A stretch of DNA of 26,652 nucleotides from DATLNF01 sp046590575 (GTDB taxonomy: Bacteria > Actinomycetota > Actinomycetes > BP-191): NCBI GenBank assembly GCA_046590575.1, contig JBKJUS010000127.1, positions 1 to 26,652 of the forward strand, given 5' to 3'. Positions 6,453 through 14,567 of this stretch are shown one piece after another (positions within the stretch are counted from its first letter, which is position 1; each line of letters starts with the position of its first letter). The position numbers and the translations under genes are program-made. The notes beneath the pieces are model-generated. The model worked only from the letters and a program-made list of their open reading frames with translations, was not told the DNA's origin and searched no databases.

Positions 6453-7382
6453 ATGCGCTGGTGTTCGTGGACCCCAACTGAGGGGGGCGGAGCCGGGCGG
6501 TTGGGCGCGGTGCGCTCCCGCGACGGTGAGGACTGGCTGCTCGACGTCGTGTCCTGGGCCGCGAGCCGCGAGGCTGAGGCACCCACCGACCTGGTCGACC
6601 TCGTCGAGGCCTCACCAGCCACCCAGGAACGGGTCAGCGCCATGGCCGCCTCGGCCCCACCGGACGCGACGGGATGGAAGCGGCTCGACGACGTTCGGCT
6701 CCTGGCGCCACTGCGGGCCCCTAACTCGCTTCGCGACTTCATTGCCTTCCGCAGCCACGTCGAGCTGGGAGCGGCTCGACGGCAACGCGAGGTGCCAGAG
6801 GCGTGGGACAGACTGCCCATCTACTACAAGGGCAATCGCCGATCGATCATCGGACCTGAGGACGACATCTGCTGGCCCTCATACACCGAACGGCTCGACT
6901 ACGAATGTGAAGTGGCTGCAGTGGTCGGGCGACGAGGTCGAGACTGGACGGCGGACGAGGCCACCGCAGCCATCTTCGGCTACACCGTGATGAACGACTG
7001 GTCAGCGCGGGACATCCAGTTGGAGGAGATGACCTGCTGGCTCGGTCCGGCGAAGGGCAAGGACTTCGCGACCACCCTCGGGCCGGTGGTTGTCACGCCC
7101 GACGAATGGGCTCCCGATGTCCCTCACGCGATGACTGTGACCGTTGATGGAGAGGTGTGGTCGACCGGGTCGACGGAGGGACGTCGCTGGACGTTCGGGG
7201 AAATGTTGGCGCACGTGAGTCGTGACGAGGACGTCTACCCCACTGATGTCATCGGATCCGGCACGTTCGGCGGCGGCTGTGGACTCGACATCGACCGTTG
7301 GCTGCCGGCCAACGCCGTCGTCACCTTGATCGTGGAGGGCCTTGGCGAGCTTTCCAACCGGGTGGTACGCCGTACGGGCTAG
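6453..7382 (+). CDS. Fumarylacetoacetate hydrolase (FAH) family protein
   Basis: This metal-dependent C-C bond hydrolase or isomerase has 309 residues. The FAH fold is clear: the acidic metal ligands E151 and E153 (DYECEVAAVVG), D182 in TVMNDWSARDIQ, the KGKDFATTLGP loop, and the C-terminal signature GSGTFGGGCGLDIDRWL. Members act on acylpyruvates, fumarylacetoacetate or ring-cleavage products of aromatic catabolism; the C-terminal signature alone does not tell which. No aromatic-catabolism genes are nearby, so no pathway is assigned. The start ATG 6453 is set by a perfect AGGAGG eight bases upstream (6439-6444). The open frame continues 69 bases further up without a comparable site. Confidence 0.88.
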   Translation: MRWCSWTPTEGGGAGRLGAVRSRDGEDWLLDVVSWAASREAEAPTDLVDLVEASPATQERVSAMAASAPPDATGWKRLDDVRLLAPLRAPNSLRDFIAFRSHVELGAARRQREVPEAWDRLPIYYKGNRRSIIGPEDDICWPSYTERLDYECEVAAVVGRRGRDWTADEATAAIFGYTVMNDWSARDIQLEEMTCWLGPAKGKDFATTLGPVVVTPDEWAPDVPHAMTVTVDGEVWSTGSTEGRRWTFGEMLAHVSRDEDVYPTDVIGSGTFGGGCGLDIDRWLPANAVVTLIVEGLGELSNRVVRRTG

Positions 7383-7423
7383 AGCGGGGCATACGTCGGA
7401 CCTCGGACATTCAGCCATTTGCC

Positions 7424-7454
7424 ATGACATTTTTCTTCTCCGAGCGAGTACCGT
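7424..7454 (+). promoter_or_regulatory. Putative promoter of the 7461 gene, leaderless type
   Basis: ATGACA (7424-7429) resembles TTGACA. TACCGT (7449-7454) fits TAnnnT after a 19-base spacer and lies six bases before the ATG. The region is locally AT-rich and has no ribosome binding site. Confidence 0.45.
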
Positions 7455-7460
7455 TTCGTT

Positions 7461-8309
7461 ATGGTCACCCGTGCGACCCAGATGCAGCTCCGGCAGTGCG
7501 CTCTGGCGGTGTCCGTCCTCATCGACCTCGACCTCGAGCCGCACGCGGAGGGCGTGGTCGTCACGGGTGTGCCGCAGGTGCTCGTCCGGTGGCCCGAGTG
7601 CCACGCCGCGCTGGCCGGGATGTCTCCGGACACTGCAGAGGGACGCACGCTGCTCGCTCGGTGGCTGCTCCGCCGGCGTTGGATCGCCGACCACACCTTG
7701 GACGACTTAGCCGAGCGCGCACGGCCGGTCGGATTGCCGCAGGGCCACGTTCTGCACCCCGGAGCAGCTTGGGTCCGCGAACGCGTGATCGGCGACTCCC
7801 TGGACCTCGGTCTGGGCTTCCGGGGACTGCAGCCTGGCCATCCTGACCGGGTGATCATGGTGCCGCAGGGAGTTCTCGACATCACCGGGACTGACGTGAC
7901 CGCATTCTGGATGCGAGCCAAGGGCTATCTCGAGCAGATGGGTGAGCTCGCCGTCGCCCGGTGGCGACGCGACCAGAGCGCCATCGTTCGCCCGATGGGC
8001 GACTGCGATGTCGTCACCCTTCTCGGTTCACGAACCTTTCGGTGGGCGGTCACCGCCGAGGACGCCCACGGGATGCGAGCGGCCGTCGTACCCATGCGGA
8101 CCCGTGGCTGGCTCGAGCTCTCTCGCATCGACCCAGCCTTCGGGCCGGCTGCGGCCACCGCGACCGACGCGGTCGACCGAGGATTCGCTCGTCCTGTGCT
8201 GCTCACCGCCGACGAGGTGAGCATCGTTGCAGCCGGGGGGCGCCCACAGTCCGCACTCGACGACCCGGCCGCCACCCGTGACTGGCTTCGCCCGTTGCTG
8301 TATCGCTAG
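7461..8309 (+). CDS. Conserved-looking hypothetical protein, function unknown
   Basis: I do not recognise this 282-residue protein. It has no signal peptide, no membrane helix, and no nucleotide-binding or metal-binding motif I can name. The N-terminal third alternates strands and helices (ALAVSVLIDLDLEPHAEGVV). The middle contains WMRAKGYLEQMGELAVARWRRD, a likely amphipathic helix, and the C-terminal third is Ala-rich. Codon use matches its neighbours, so the gene is probably real. The start ATG 7461 lacks a Shine-Dalgarno sequence but sits six bases after a -10-like box. Its stop shares the tetramer CTAG with the dxs stop on the other strand. Location between an FAH-family gene and dxs gives no functional hint. 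Confidence 0.7.
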   Translation: MVTRATQMQLRQCALAVSVLIDLDLEPHAEGVVVTGVPQVLVRWPECHAALAGMSPDTAEGRTLLARWLLRRRWIADHTLDDLAERARPVGLPQGHVLHPGAAWVRERVIGDSLDLGLGFRGLQPGHPDRVIMVPQGVLDITGTDVTAFWMRAKGYLEQMGELAVARWRRDQSAIVRPMGDCDVVTLLGSRTFRWAVTAEDAHGMRAAVVPMRTRGWLELSRIDPAFGPAAATATDAVDRGFARPVLLTADEVSIVAAGGRPQSALDDPAATRDWLRPLLYR

Positions 8310-10198
8310 ATCTGCTCGGAGGACGACAGCACCGGCTCATCGACGGCGACCGCCTCGACGATCGCCCGCGCGACGTCCTGCGCACCTAGGCCCTGCTCGA
8401 TCAAGATCGCGTCACGCATGCCCTGGTCCAGGAACTGTTGCTGCAGACCGAAGTTGAGCACCGGCAGGCCGACCTTCTCGTCCGCGAGGCGCTGGGCGAT
8501 TGCCGCGCCGACACCGCCGACGCGACCGCTGTCCTCCAGGGTCACCACAAGATGGTGCCGTGCCGCTAACCCAGGGAGCGCGTCGTCAATGGGCTTCACC
8601 CACCGGGGGTCGACGACCGTGACACTGATCCCCTGGGCCGCGACCCGCTCCGCGACCTGCAGCGCAGTGCCGACCATCGCACCGACCGCTACGAGCAACA
8701 CGTCGGACCCCTCACGCAGAATGTCCAGGCCACCGACCCGCCGCAGAGCCGGGATGTCTTCGCCGACAGCCGCCTTGGGATAGCGGAGGACGCTAGGTCC
8801 ATCGTCCCGCCGCACCGCCTCCCGCAGCGCGGCGCGCAACGTGGCACCGTCGCGCGGTGCCGCGATGGCGAGCCCAGGGACCAGCTGCAGGAAGGAGAGG
8901 TCCCACATGCCGTTGTGGCTCGGGCCGTCCTCGCCGGTGACACCGGCCCGGTCGAGCACAAAAGTGACCGGCAACTGGTGGAGGGCGACATCCATCAGGA
9001 CCTGATCGAATGCCCGGTTGAGGAACGTGGCATAGACGCACACCACTGGCTTCATCCCGCCGATCGCCAGACCCGCTGCGGATGTCACGGCGTGCTGCTC
9101 GGCAATGCCGACATCAAAGACGCGATCAGGGAAGGCGCGAGAGAACGCTCCGAGCCCGACGGGTTCGAGCATCGCCGCGGTCAGCGTGACGACCTCCGGG
9201 TGCTCGGCGCCGATGGCCGCGATCTCCTCGGAGAAGACGTTGGTGAACGTGCGGGACTTGGACCCGAGGGATTTGCCCGACACCGGATCGGTCGTACCGA
9301 CACCATGAAGGCAGTCCGCCTCGTCGTCCTCCGCCGGCTGGTAGCCGAAGCCCTTGCGCGTGACGCAATGCACGATGACTGGTCCCCCGAACGTCTGCGC
9401 TCGACGCAGCGCCGACTCGACAGCAGCGATGTCGTGCCCGTCGATCGGACCGACGTACTTGAGCCCAAGGTCTTCGAACATCCCCTGCGGTGCAAGCGCA
9501 TCCTTCAAGCCGCGCTTGATGCCGTGGAGCGCGTCGTAGAGAGGAGCGCCGACGAGCGGTGTGCGACTGAGCACCTGCTTGACGACGTCGAGAGCCTGCT
9601 CGTAACCCTGGGTCAGTCGCAGGCTGGCCAAGTGGTTCTGCAGGCCCCCGATCGTCGGCGCATACGAACGGCCGTTGTCGTTGACCACGATCACGATAGG
9701 CAGTTCGGAGGCCGCGATGTTGTTCAGCGCTTCCCACGCCATGCCGCCGGTGAGGGCACCGTCTCCGACAACAGCGACCACGCTGCGGTCTCCTTCGCCG
9801 CGCAGCGCGAAGGCCTTCGCCAAGCCGTCGGCGTAGGACAGCGCCGTTGATGCGTGAGAGTTCTCGATGACGTCGTGCTCGGACTCCGCCCGGCTCGGGT
9901 AGCCGGAGAGGCCCCCGGGTTGCCGGAGGGTGGCGAAAGCGGCCTGGCGCCCGGTGAGGATCTTGTGCACATAGGCCTGGTGACCGGTGTCCCAGATGAT
10001 CCGGTCCCGGGGCGACCTGAAGACCCGGTGCAGCCCGATGGTCAGCTCGACGACGCCGAGGTTAGGTCCGAGATGGCCCCCGGTCGCACATACTGCGGGC
10101 ACGAGGAAGTCGCGGATCTCCGCCGCGAGGGCGGGGAGGACGGCAGGGTCGAGCTGCCGCAGGTCGTCAGGACCGTGCAGCGAGTGCAGCAGGCTCAT
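8306..10198 (-). CDS. dxs: 1-deoxy-D-xylulose-5-phosphate synthase
   Basis: DXS catalyses the thiamine-diphosphate-dependent condensation of pyruvate and glyceraldehyde 3-phosphate, the first step of the MEP isoprenoid pathway. It feeds carotenoids, menaquinone and the undecaprenyl carrier (uppP lies further along). The 630-residue length is normal. Seen are H42 (GGHLGPNLG), H73 (GHQAYVHK), the ThDP motif GDG (145-147) ending in Asn-Asn (159-160), and the catalytic Glu367 in GIAEQHAVTSAAG. A transketolase C-terminal domain follows. The start ATG 10198 (MSLLHSL) is preceded by AAGGA at good spacing and matches family N-termini. The 102 bases of extra open frame upstream run into the promoter region. 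Confidence 0.97.
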   Translation of the reverse strand: MSLLHSLHGPDDLRQLDPAVLPALAAEIRDFLVPAVCATGGHLGPNLGVVELTIGLHRVFRSPRDRIIWDTGHQAYVHKILTGRQAAFATLRQPGGLSGYPSRAESEHDVIENSHASTALSYADGLAKAFALRGEGDRSVVAVVGDGALTGGMAWEALNNIAASELPIVIVVNDNGRSYAPTIGGLQNHLASLRLTQGYEQALDVVKQVLSRTPLVGAPLYDALHGIKRGLKDALAPQGMFEDLGLKYVGPIDGHDIAAVESALRRAQTFGGPVIVHCVTRKGFGYQPAEDDEADCLHGVGTTDPVSGKSLGSKSRTFTNVFSEEIAAIGAEHPEVVTLTAAMLEPVGLGAFSRAFPDRVFDVGIAEQHAVTSAAGLAIGGMKPVVCVYATFLNRAFDQVLMDVALHQLPVTFVLDRAGVTGEDGPSHNGMWDLSFLQLVPGLAIAAPRDGATLRAALREAVRRDDGPSVLRYPKAAVGEDIPALRRVGGLDILREGSDVLLVAVGAMVGTALQVAERVAAQGISVTVVDPRWVKPIDDALPGLAARHHLVVTLEDSGRVGGVGAAIAQRLADEKVGLPVLNFGLQQQFLDQGMRDAILIEQGLGAQDVARAIVEAVAVDEPVLSSSEQI

Positions 10199-10230
10199 GT
10201 CCTCGTCCTTCTCGTCATCATCGAGCCCCA

Positions 10231-10236
10231 ATCCTA
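10231..10236 (-). promoter_or_regulatory. Putative -10 element of dxs
   Basis: TAGGAT on the minus strand matches TAnnnT and lies 32 bases before the dxs ATG. This leaves a leader of about 25 bases with a ribosome binding site, too short for a riboswitch. The -35 is not recognisable. Confidence 0.4.
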
Positions 10237-10320
10237 CGGCGGCCTGGTCCTTTGGTTCGCGGCCGCCGGTGCTCCGGATTCCACTGAGCGGAGACGGCAC
10301 ACTCAGGAGATGCTGGACCT

Positions 10321-11313
10321 ATGCGATCTCATCCTGTGGTGGCCGCCGTTCTCGCCCTAGGGCTGGGCTTAGGGGCATGTACCGGAGATGGCCCTGTGAC
10401 GGCTGAGTCTGTTTCAGGTTCTGTACCGCTGCGGATCGAGACCGTCGCTGACGGCCTCGACACCGTGTGGGACATCGCGTTCGACCCGTCCGGCACCCTG
10501 TGGTGGACCGAACGCGGCGGCCGGCTAACCAGGCTCGGCGGCGAGCCACAGCAGATCGACGGGGTCGACGAGGAGGGGGAGGGCGGCCTCATGGGCCTGG
10601 ACTTCGACACCCTTGGTCGGCCCCACGTCATGTTCACCGGCCGCGACGACAACAGGGTGGTGCGTGTCGAAGGCGCCCGGCAGACGGTGCTGATCGACGG
10701 GATACCCAAAGGGGGGATCCACGATGGCGGTCGCATCCTCTTCGGCCCGGCCGGTGAGCTCTACGTCTCGGCTGGTGACACGGGCGACCAGTCCTTCCCG
10801 CAGGACGACGAAAGCCTGGCCGGCAAGGTGCTCCGCCTCGACCCGGGAAGCGAGCGGGCGGTGGTGCACAGCAAGGGCCATCGCAATGCCCAGGGACTCT
10901 GCTTCGACGGCTCCGGTCGCCTCCTTGCGACGGAACACGGGCCGGACCGGGGAGACGAGATCGCGGTGGTCGATCGTGGTGGCAACGGCGGATGGCCCGA
11001 AGTCGCCGGTAACGGTCTGAAGAACTACACGCCGACGATTGCCCCCGCCGGGTGCACTTTCTACGCCGCTACGGCAATCCCCCAGTGGCAGGGGTCGCTG
11101 TTCTTCGTGACCCTCAAGCAGCGGGACCTTCGGCGGGTGACCTTGGCCAGGGACGGCGCCGTCACCGGGGAGGAAATTCTCCTCGACGGCAAGCTTGGCC
11201 GGCTCCGAGACGTCGCTGTCGGCCCCGACGGTTTCCTCTACCTCGCGACGAGCAACCGCGACGGCCGCGGCGACGACAGCGCAGACAAGATCGTACGAGT
11301 CAAACCGGCGTGA
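10321..11313 (+). CDS. PQQ-dependent sugar dehydrogenase lipoprotein (Asd/sGDH family)
   Basis: This is an exported six-bladed beta-propeller aldose dehydrogenase of the soluble glucose/sorbosone dehydrogenase family (330 residues). Residues 1-20 form a lipoprotein signal with lipobox LGAC and Cys20 as the lipidated residue, so it should be anchored outside the membrane. Blades begin at GLDTVWDIAFDPSGTLWWTE. H134 in KGGIHDGGRILFG sits at the position of the catalytic His. LYVSAGD, GHRNAQGL and ATEHGPDRGDEI are family landmarks that help bind PQQ and calcium. A ribosome binding site AGGAG lies 11 bases upstream. No PQQ synthesis genes are in the window; many actinobacterial members may rely on scavenged PQQ or have lost dehydrogenase activity. 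It diverges from dxs and overlaps the RNA methyltransferase convergently by 14 bases. Confidence 0.85.
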   Translation: MRSHPVVAAVLALGLGLGACTGDGPVTAESVSGSVPLRIETVADGLDTVWDIAFDPSGTLWWTERGGRLTRLGGEPQQIDGVDEEGEGGLMGLDFDTLGRPHVMFTGRDDNRVVRVEGARQTVLIDGIPKGGIHDGGRILFGPAGELYVSAGDTGDQSFPQDDESLAGKVLRLDPGSERAVVHSKGHRNAQGLCFDGSGRLLATEHGPDRGDEIAVVDRGGNGGWPEVAGNGLKNYTPTIAPAGCTFYAATAIPQWQGSLFFVTLKQRDLRRVTLARDGAVTGEEILLDGKLGRLRDVAVGPDGFLYLATSNRDGRGDDSADKIVRVKPA

Positions 11314-12565
11314 TCGTGGCGACGCACTCGACGTGGTGCGTCATCGGGAAGAGGTCGAAAGCGCGCAAGCTCCGCAGCCGGTAGCCGAGCTCGGCGAAGG
11401 TCGCGAGATCACGTGCGAGCGCGGACGGGTCGCAGGCGACATAGGCCACTGTCCGCGGCGAGAGGGCAACGATGCGTCGTACGACATCGGCACCGGCTCC
11501 TGTACGCGGCGGATCGAGGACCACAATGTGTGATGCGCCCAAGCCGAGCGCGCCTAGCACGGTGTCGACCCGCCCCTCGTGCACTCGTACGCCGGACAGG
11601 TCGCGCAGGTTCGTCCGTGCGTCGGTGACGGAGCGCGGTGACCCCTCGATCGCGATGACCTCGCCTCGCGGCAGCACATGCGGCGCGAGGGCGGCAGCGA
11701 AGAGCCCGACGCCGGCGTAGAGGTCGAGCGCAAGGTCACCACTCTGCGGGGCGAGCGCCTCGACGACAGCCCCGGCCAACGTCTGGGCGGCACCGGGGTG
11801 CACCTGCCAGAACCCGCTGCCACCCACCCAGAATGTCCGGCCAAGGACTGACTCGCGCACACCGGGTCGCCCTTGCACAACTTCGATCTCGCCCCGGTCG
11901 TCAGCACGCATCACGGACGTGACGAGCCCCGCCGGCACGCCGACTTTCGCCTTACGACGCGCCGGTGTCACGACGACGGCGCGGTCGTCCGCACTCCCGG
12001 CGATCGCCTCGACGGAGGCGACGCCCGGCCAACGGTAGGCCGGGATGCCGAGCTCGACGACGCCTGGAGAGGCGATCCGGCACCAGTCGATCGGCGCTAT
12101 GTCATGAGACCGGTGCCGTCTCAGGCCGGCCCGCCCACCGGCGTCTACGGCGTACTGCACCCTCGTCCGCCAGCCCAACCCGGCGTCGTCACCAGGCACC
12201 GGCTCGACCACCACATCGACGTCGACGTTGGCCAGGTGACGGATCTGCTCGGTGACGACAGCGGCCTTGAGCCGCCGCTGCTCGGCGAGATCTGCGTGCT
12301 GCCAGTCGCAGCCGCCGCACAGCCCGGGGCCCGCCCAGGGACAAGGCGGTGCGACGCGGTGCGGCGACGGCTGGAGTGCCTCGATGGCGTCCGCACGCGC
12401 GAACTGACTGCGCACTTCGGTGATCACTGCGCGGACCCGCTCCCCGGGCAGCGCATGCCGGACGAAGACCAGGCGGCCTCCATGCCGCGCCACGCAGCTG
12501 CCGCCGTGCGCCACCTCTCCGACGTCGAGCTCCAGCTCGACACCAACCTCGACGGGTGGGATCAG
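11300..12565 (-). CDS. Class I SAM-dependent RNA m5U methyltransferase (TrmA/RlmC/RlmD family)
   Basis: This enzyme is predicted to methylate a uridine at C5 in tRNA or rRNA. The 421-residue product starts with a TRAM RNA-binding domain (DVGEVAHGGSCVAR). It then has a four-Cys iron-sulfur site at C75, C83, C86 (LCGGCDWQH) and C162. FWQVHPGAAQTL, the SAM motif LDLYAGVGLFAAALA, and VVLDPPRTGAG follow, with the nucleophile C378 in VACDPSALARDL and the general base E413 near the C-terminus. No ATG, GTG or TTG lies at a sensible place. The only in-frame starts that keep the TRAM domain intact are CTG 12565, which forms a CTGA overlap with the permease stop, or GTG 12712 deep inside the permease gene. 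I favour CTG. The target base cannot be assigned from sequence. The same order (methyltransferase, permease, two TrkA proteins) recalls M. tuberculosis Rv2689c-Rv2692. Confidence 0.88.
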   Translation of the reverse strand: MIPPVEVGVELELDVGEVAHGGSCVARHGGRLVFVRHALPGERVRAVITEVRSQFARADAIEALQPSPHRVAPPCPWAGPGLCGGCDWQHADLAEQRRLKAAVVTEQIRHLANVDVDVVVEPVPGDDAGLGWRTRVQYAVDAGGRAGLRRHRSHDIAPIDWCRIASPGVVELGIPAYRWPGVASVEAIAGSADDRAVVVTPARRKAKVGVPAGLVTSVMRADDRGEIEVVQGRPGVRESVLGRTFWVGGSGFWQVHPGAAQTLAGAVVEALAPQSGDLALDLYAGVGLFAAALAPHVLPRGEVIAIEGSPRSVTDARTNLRDLSGVRVHEGRVDTVLGALGLGASHIVVLDPPRTGAGADVVRRIVALSPRTVAYVACDPSALARDLATFAELGYRLRSLRAFDLFPMTHHVECVATITPV

Positions 12566-14478
12566 GACTGCTTGCCGGTCGTCACCGGCTCCTCCGGCTC
12601 GGGCGCGGACGAGAGATGCCAGGGAACGCTGGTGACGGATACGCCCGGCTGGAACAACAGCCGGCCCTTCAGCAGCAGCGCGCTCTGGTTGTGCAGCAGC
12701 TGCTCCCACCACTTGCCGACGACGAACTCCGGGATGATGACTGTGACGACGTCGCGCTCACCCTCCCGTGGAAAGTTGCGCACGTAGTCGAGCACGGGTG
12801 CCGTGACCTCGCGGAACGGCGAGTCACGGACGACGAGCGGCACGTCGATGCCCTTGTCCGCCCACTCAGCCTGGAGTTTCTGCGACTCCTCCTCGTCCAC
12901 CGCGATGTAGAGCGCCTGCAAGGTCGACGGCCGGATTGCCTTGGCGTAGTTGAGGGCGCGGAGCGTCGGGTTGTGCAGCTGCGAGACGAGCACGATCGCG
13001 TGCATCCGAGACGGCAGTACCGGCCGGGTGTCGGACGCGCGCACCTCTTCGGCAACCCGCACGTAGTGCCGGTTGATGGTCCTCATGATCGTGAAGATGA
13101 TCGGGATCGCGATGACCACCATGTAGGCGCCGCTGCGGAACTTGCTGTAGAGGACAACGACCAACACGAAGGCCGTCGCGATCGCGCCCACGTAGTTGGT
13201 GAGGCGAGCGCGGCTTACCTTCCCCTGGTCGAGCGTGGGATCCTCGACGCGCACCCGGTCCCAGTGCTTGACCATGCCGTACTGACTGAGCGTGAACGAC
13301 ACGAAGACGCCGACGATGTAGAGCTGGATGATCTTCGTCAGCTCGGCGTTGAAGATCCAGATGAGCGCCGAGGCGAAGACGGCGAGCGCGATGACACCGT
13401 TGCTGAAGACCAGCCGGTCGCCGCGATTGTGCAGCTGGCGCGGCAGGTAACGGTCCTGGGCAAGAATCGATGAGAGCCGGGGGAAGTCCTGGTACGCAGT
13501 GTTGGCGGCCAGGATCAGAATTCCGGCCGTGAACGCCTGGATGTAATAGAAGAGGAACGTCTTGTTTCCGAACGTGGCGGACGCGATCTGGGCCACCACC
13601 GTCCGGTGCTCGAAGCTTTCGCCCACGCGGACGTCCGCCGAGATGGCGAGGACCGAGATCCCGAGGAACATGGTGATGGACAGCACCGCCATGATCAGCA
13701 GGGTCTTGGCGGCGTTCTCGGCGGCCGGCTTTTTGAACGCCGGCACCCCGTCGCTGATGGCCTCGACCCCGGTGAGCGCAGTGCACCCCGACGCGAAGGC
13801 TTTGGCCACGAGGATCGCGACGGCGATGCCGGCGTAGGAGTGCTCCGCTTCGATCTCGACACCAGCAGTCTCGGCGACTAGGCCGCTGCCGATGAACTGC
13901 TTGTAGAACCCGACACCGAGCAGGCCGGTGATGCCGAGGATGAAGCCATAAGTTGGGATGGCGAAGAAGGCCCCAGACTCCTTCACGCCGCGCAGGTTGA
14001 CGAGGGTGATGAAGGCGATGAATCCCACGGCGATCGGCACTCGGTGCTCGTCGACGCTCGGCGCCGCCGACGCGATGGCGGCGACCCCGGCTGTGATCGA
14101 CACAGAGACCGTGAGCACGTAGTCGATGAGCAGTGCGCTCGCTGCGAGCAGGCCAGCGTTGGGTCCCAGGTTGGTGTGGGCGACCCGGTAAGCCCCACCC
14201 CCCTGCGGGTAGGCGCGCACCGTCTGCCGATAGGAGATGACCACGATCGTCAGCAGCGTGGCGACGGCGATGGCGATGTACGGCGTGTAGTTCAGGAAGG
14301 CCAGCCCGCCGAGGCTCAGGACGAGCAGGATTTCTTCGGTCGCGTAAGCCACCGAGGACAGGGCGTCGCTGGAGAACACCGGCAACGCGAGCTTCTTCGG
14401 GAGCAAGGTGTGCCCGAGCGCATCAGAGCGAACTGGTCTGCCGACGAAGATGCGCTTGGGCAGGTCGAAGAGAGCCAC
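12562..14478 (-). CDS. APC-superfamily permease, KimA-like potassium importer
   Basis: This polytopic membrane protein of 638 residues has about 12 transmembrane helices (roughly 30-465) and a cytosolic C-terminal domain of about 150 residues. The N-terminus FSSDALSSVAYATEEIL and YPQGGGAYRVAHTNLG match the KimA/YdaO group of the APC superfamily rather than true amino-acid permeases. Bacillus subtilis KimA is a proton-coupled high-affinity potassium importer inhibited by c-di-AMP. The C-terminal part (HAIVLVSQLHNPTLRALNYA) is the adenine-nucleotide-sensing type of domain seen in KimA. GTG 14478 is the start; a TAGGAT box ends exactly seven bases upstream. It diverges from two RCK proteins across 89 bases, supporting potassium as substrate. 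Older databases would call it an amino acid permease. Confidence 0.85.
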   Translation of the reverse strand: MALFDLPKRIFVGRPVRSDALGHTLLPKKLALPVFSSDALSSVAYATEEILLVLSLGGLAFLNYTPYIAIAVATLLTIVVISYRQTVRAYPQGGGAYRVAHTNLGPNAGLLAASALLIDYVLTVSVSITAGVAAIASAAPSVDEHRVPIAVGFIAFITLVNLRGVKESGAFFAIPTYGFILGITGLLGVGFYKQFIGSGLVAETAGVEIEAEHSYAGIAVAILVAKAFASGCTALTGVEAISDGVPAFKKPAAENAAKTLLIMAVLSITMFLGISVLAISADVRVGESFEHRTVVAQIASATFGNKTFLFYYIQAFTAGILILAANTAYQDFPRLSSILAQDRYLPRQLHNRGDRLVFSNGVIALAVFASALIWIFNAELTKIIQLYIVGVFVSFTLSQYGMVKHWDRVRVEDPTLDQGKVSRARLTNYVGAIATAFVLVVVLYSKFRSGAYMVVIAIPIIFTIMRTINRHYVRVAEEVRASDTRPVLPSRMHAIVLVSQLHNPTLRALNYAKAIRPSTLQALYIAVDEEESQKLQAEWADKGIDVPLVVRDSPFREVTAPVLDYVRNFPREGERDVVTVIIPEFVVGKWWEQLLHNQSALLLKGRLLFQPGVSVTSVPWHLSSAPEPEEPVTTGKQS

Positions 14479-14485
14479 GGCGGGG

Positions 14486-14491
14486 ATCCTA
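14486..14491 (-). promoter_or_regulatory. Putative -10 element of the KimA-like gene, leaderless type
   Basis: TAGGAT on the minus strand is separated from the GTG start by seven bases. Transcription should therefore begin at or within the start codon. There is no room for a c-di-AMP (ydaO) riboswitch. Confidence 0.45.
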
Positions 14492-14524
14492 CTGCCGGGT
14501 GATCGCCGGACCTGCGCGGTGGGA

Positions 14525-14530
14525 TAGCGT
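14525..14530 (+). promoter_or_regulatory. Putative -10 element of the TrkA pair
   Basis: TAGCGT fits TAnnnT and lies 37 bases before the GTG start, giving a leader of about 30 bases that contains AGGAGG. The -35 is not recognisable. Confidence 0.35.
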
Positions 14531-14567
14531 TGCCCGTGTTCTCGCCCACGATGCAGGAGGACCGCAG

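Noticed and set aside
8915..9850. 311-residue plus-strand frame opposite dxs
   Set aside because: Shadow of dxs, which is full length with all catalytic motifs.
11873..12787. 304-residue plus-strand frame opposite the RNA methyltransferase
   Set aside because: Antisense to a gene with an intact active site; low-complexity His/Asp/Arg composition.
12562..14478. Ordinary amino acid permease
   Set aside because: The N-terminal sequence pattern, the large cytosolic C-terminal domain and the divergent TrkA pair all point to the KimA potassium importer group.
14479..14567. c-di-AMP (ydaO) riboswitch upstream of the KimA-like gene
   Set aside because: Only 89 bases separate the divergent starts and the likely -10 lies seven bases from the permease start, so there is no leader to hold a riboswitch.
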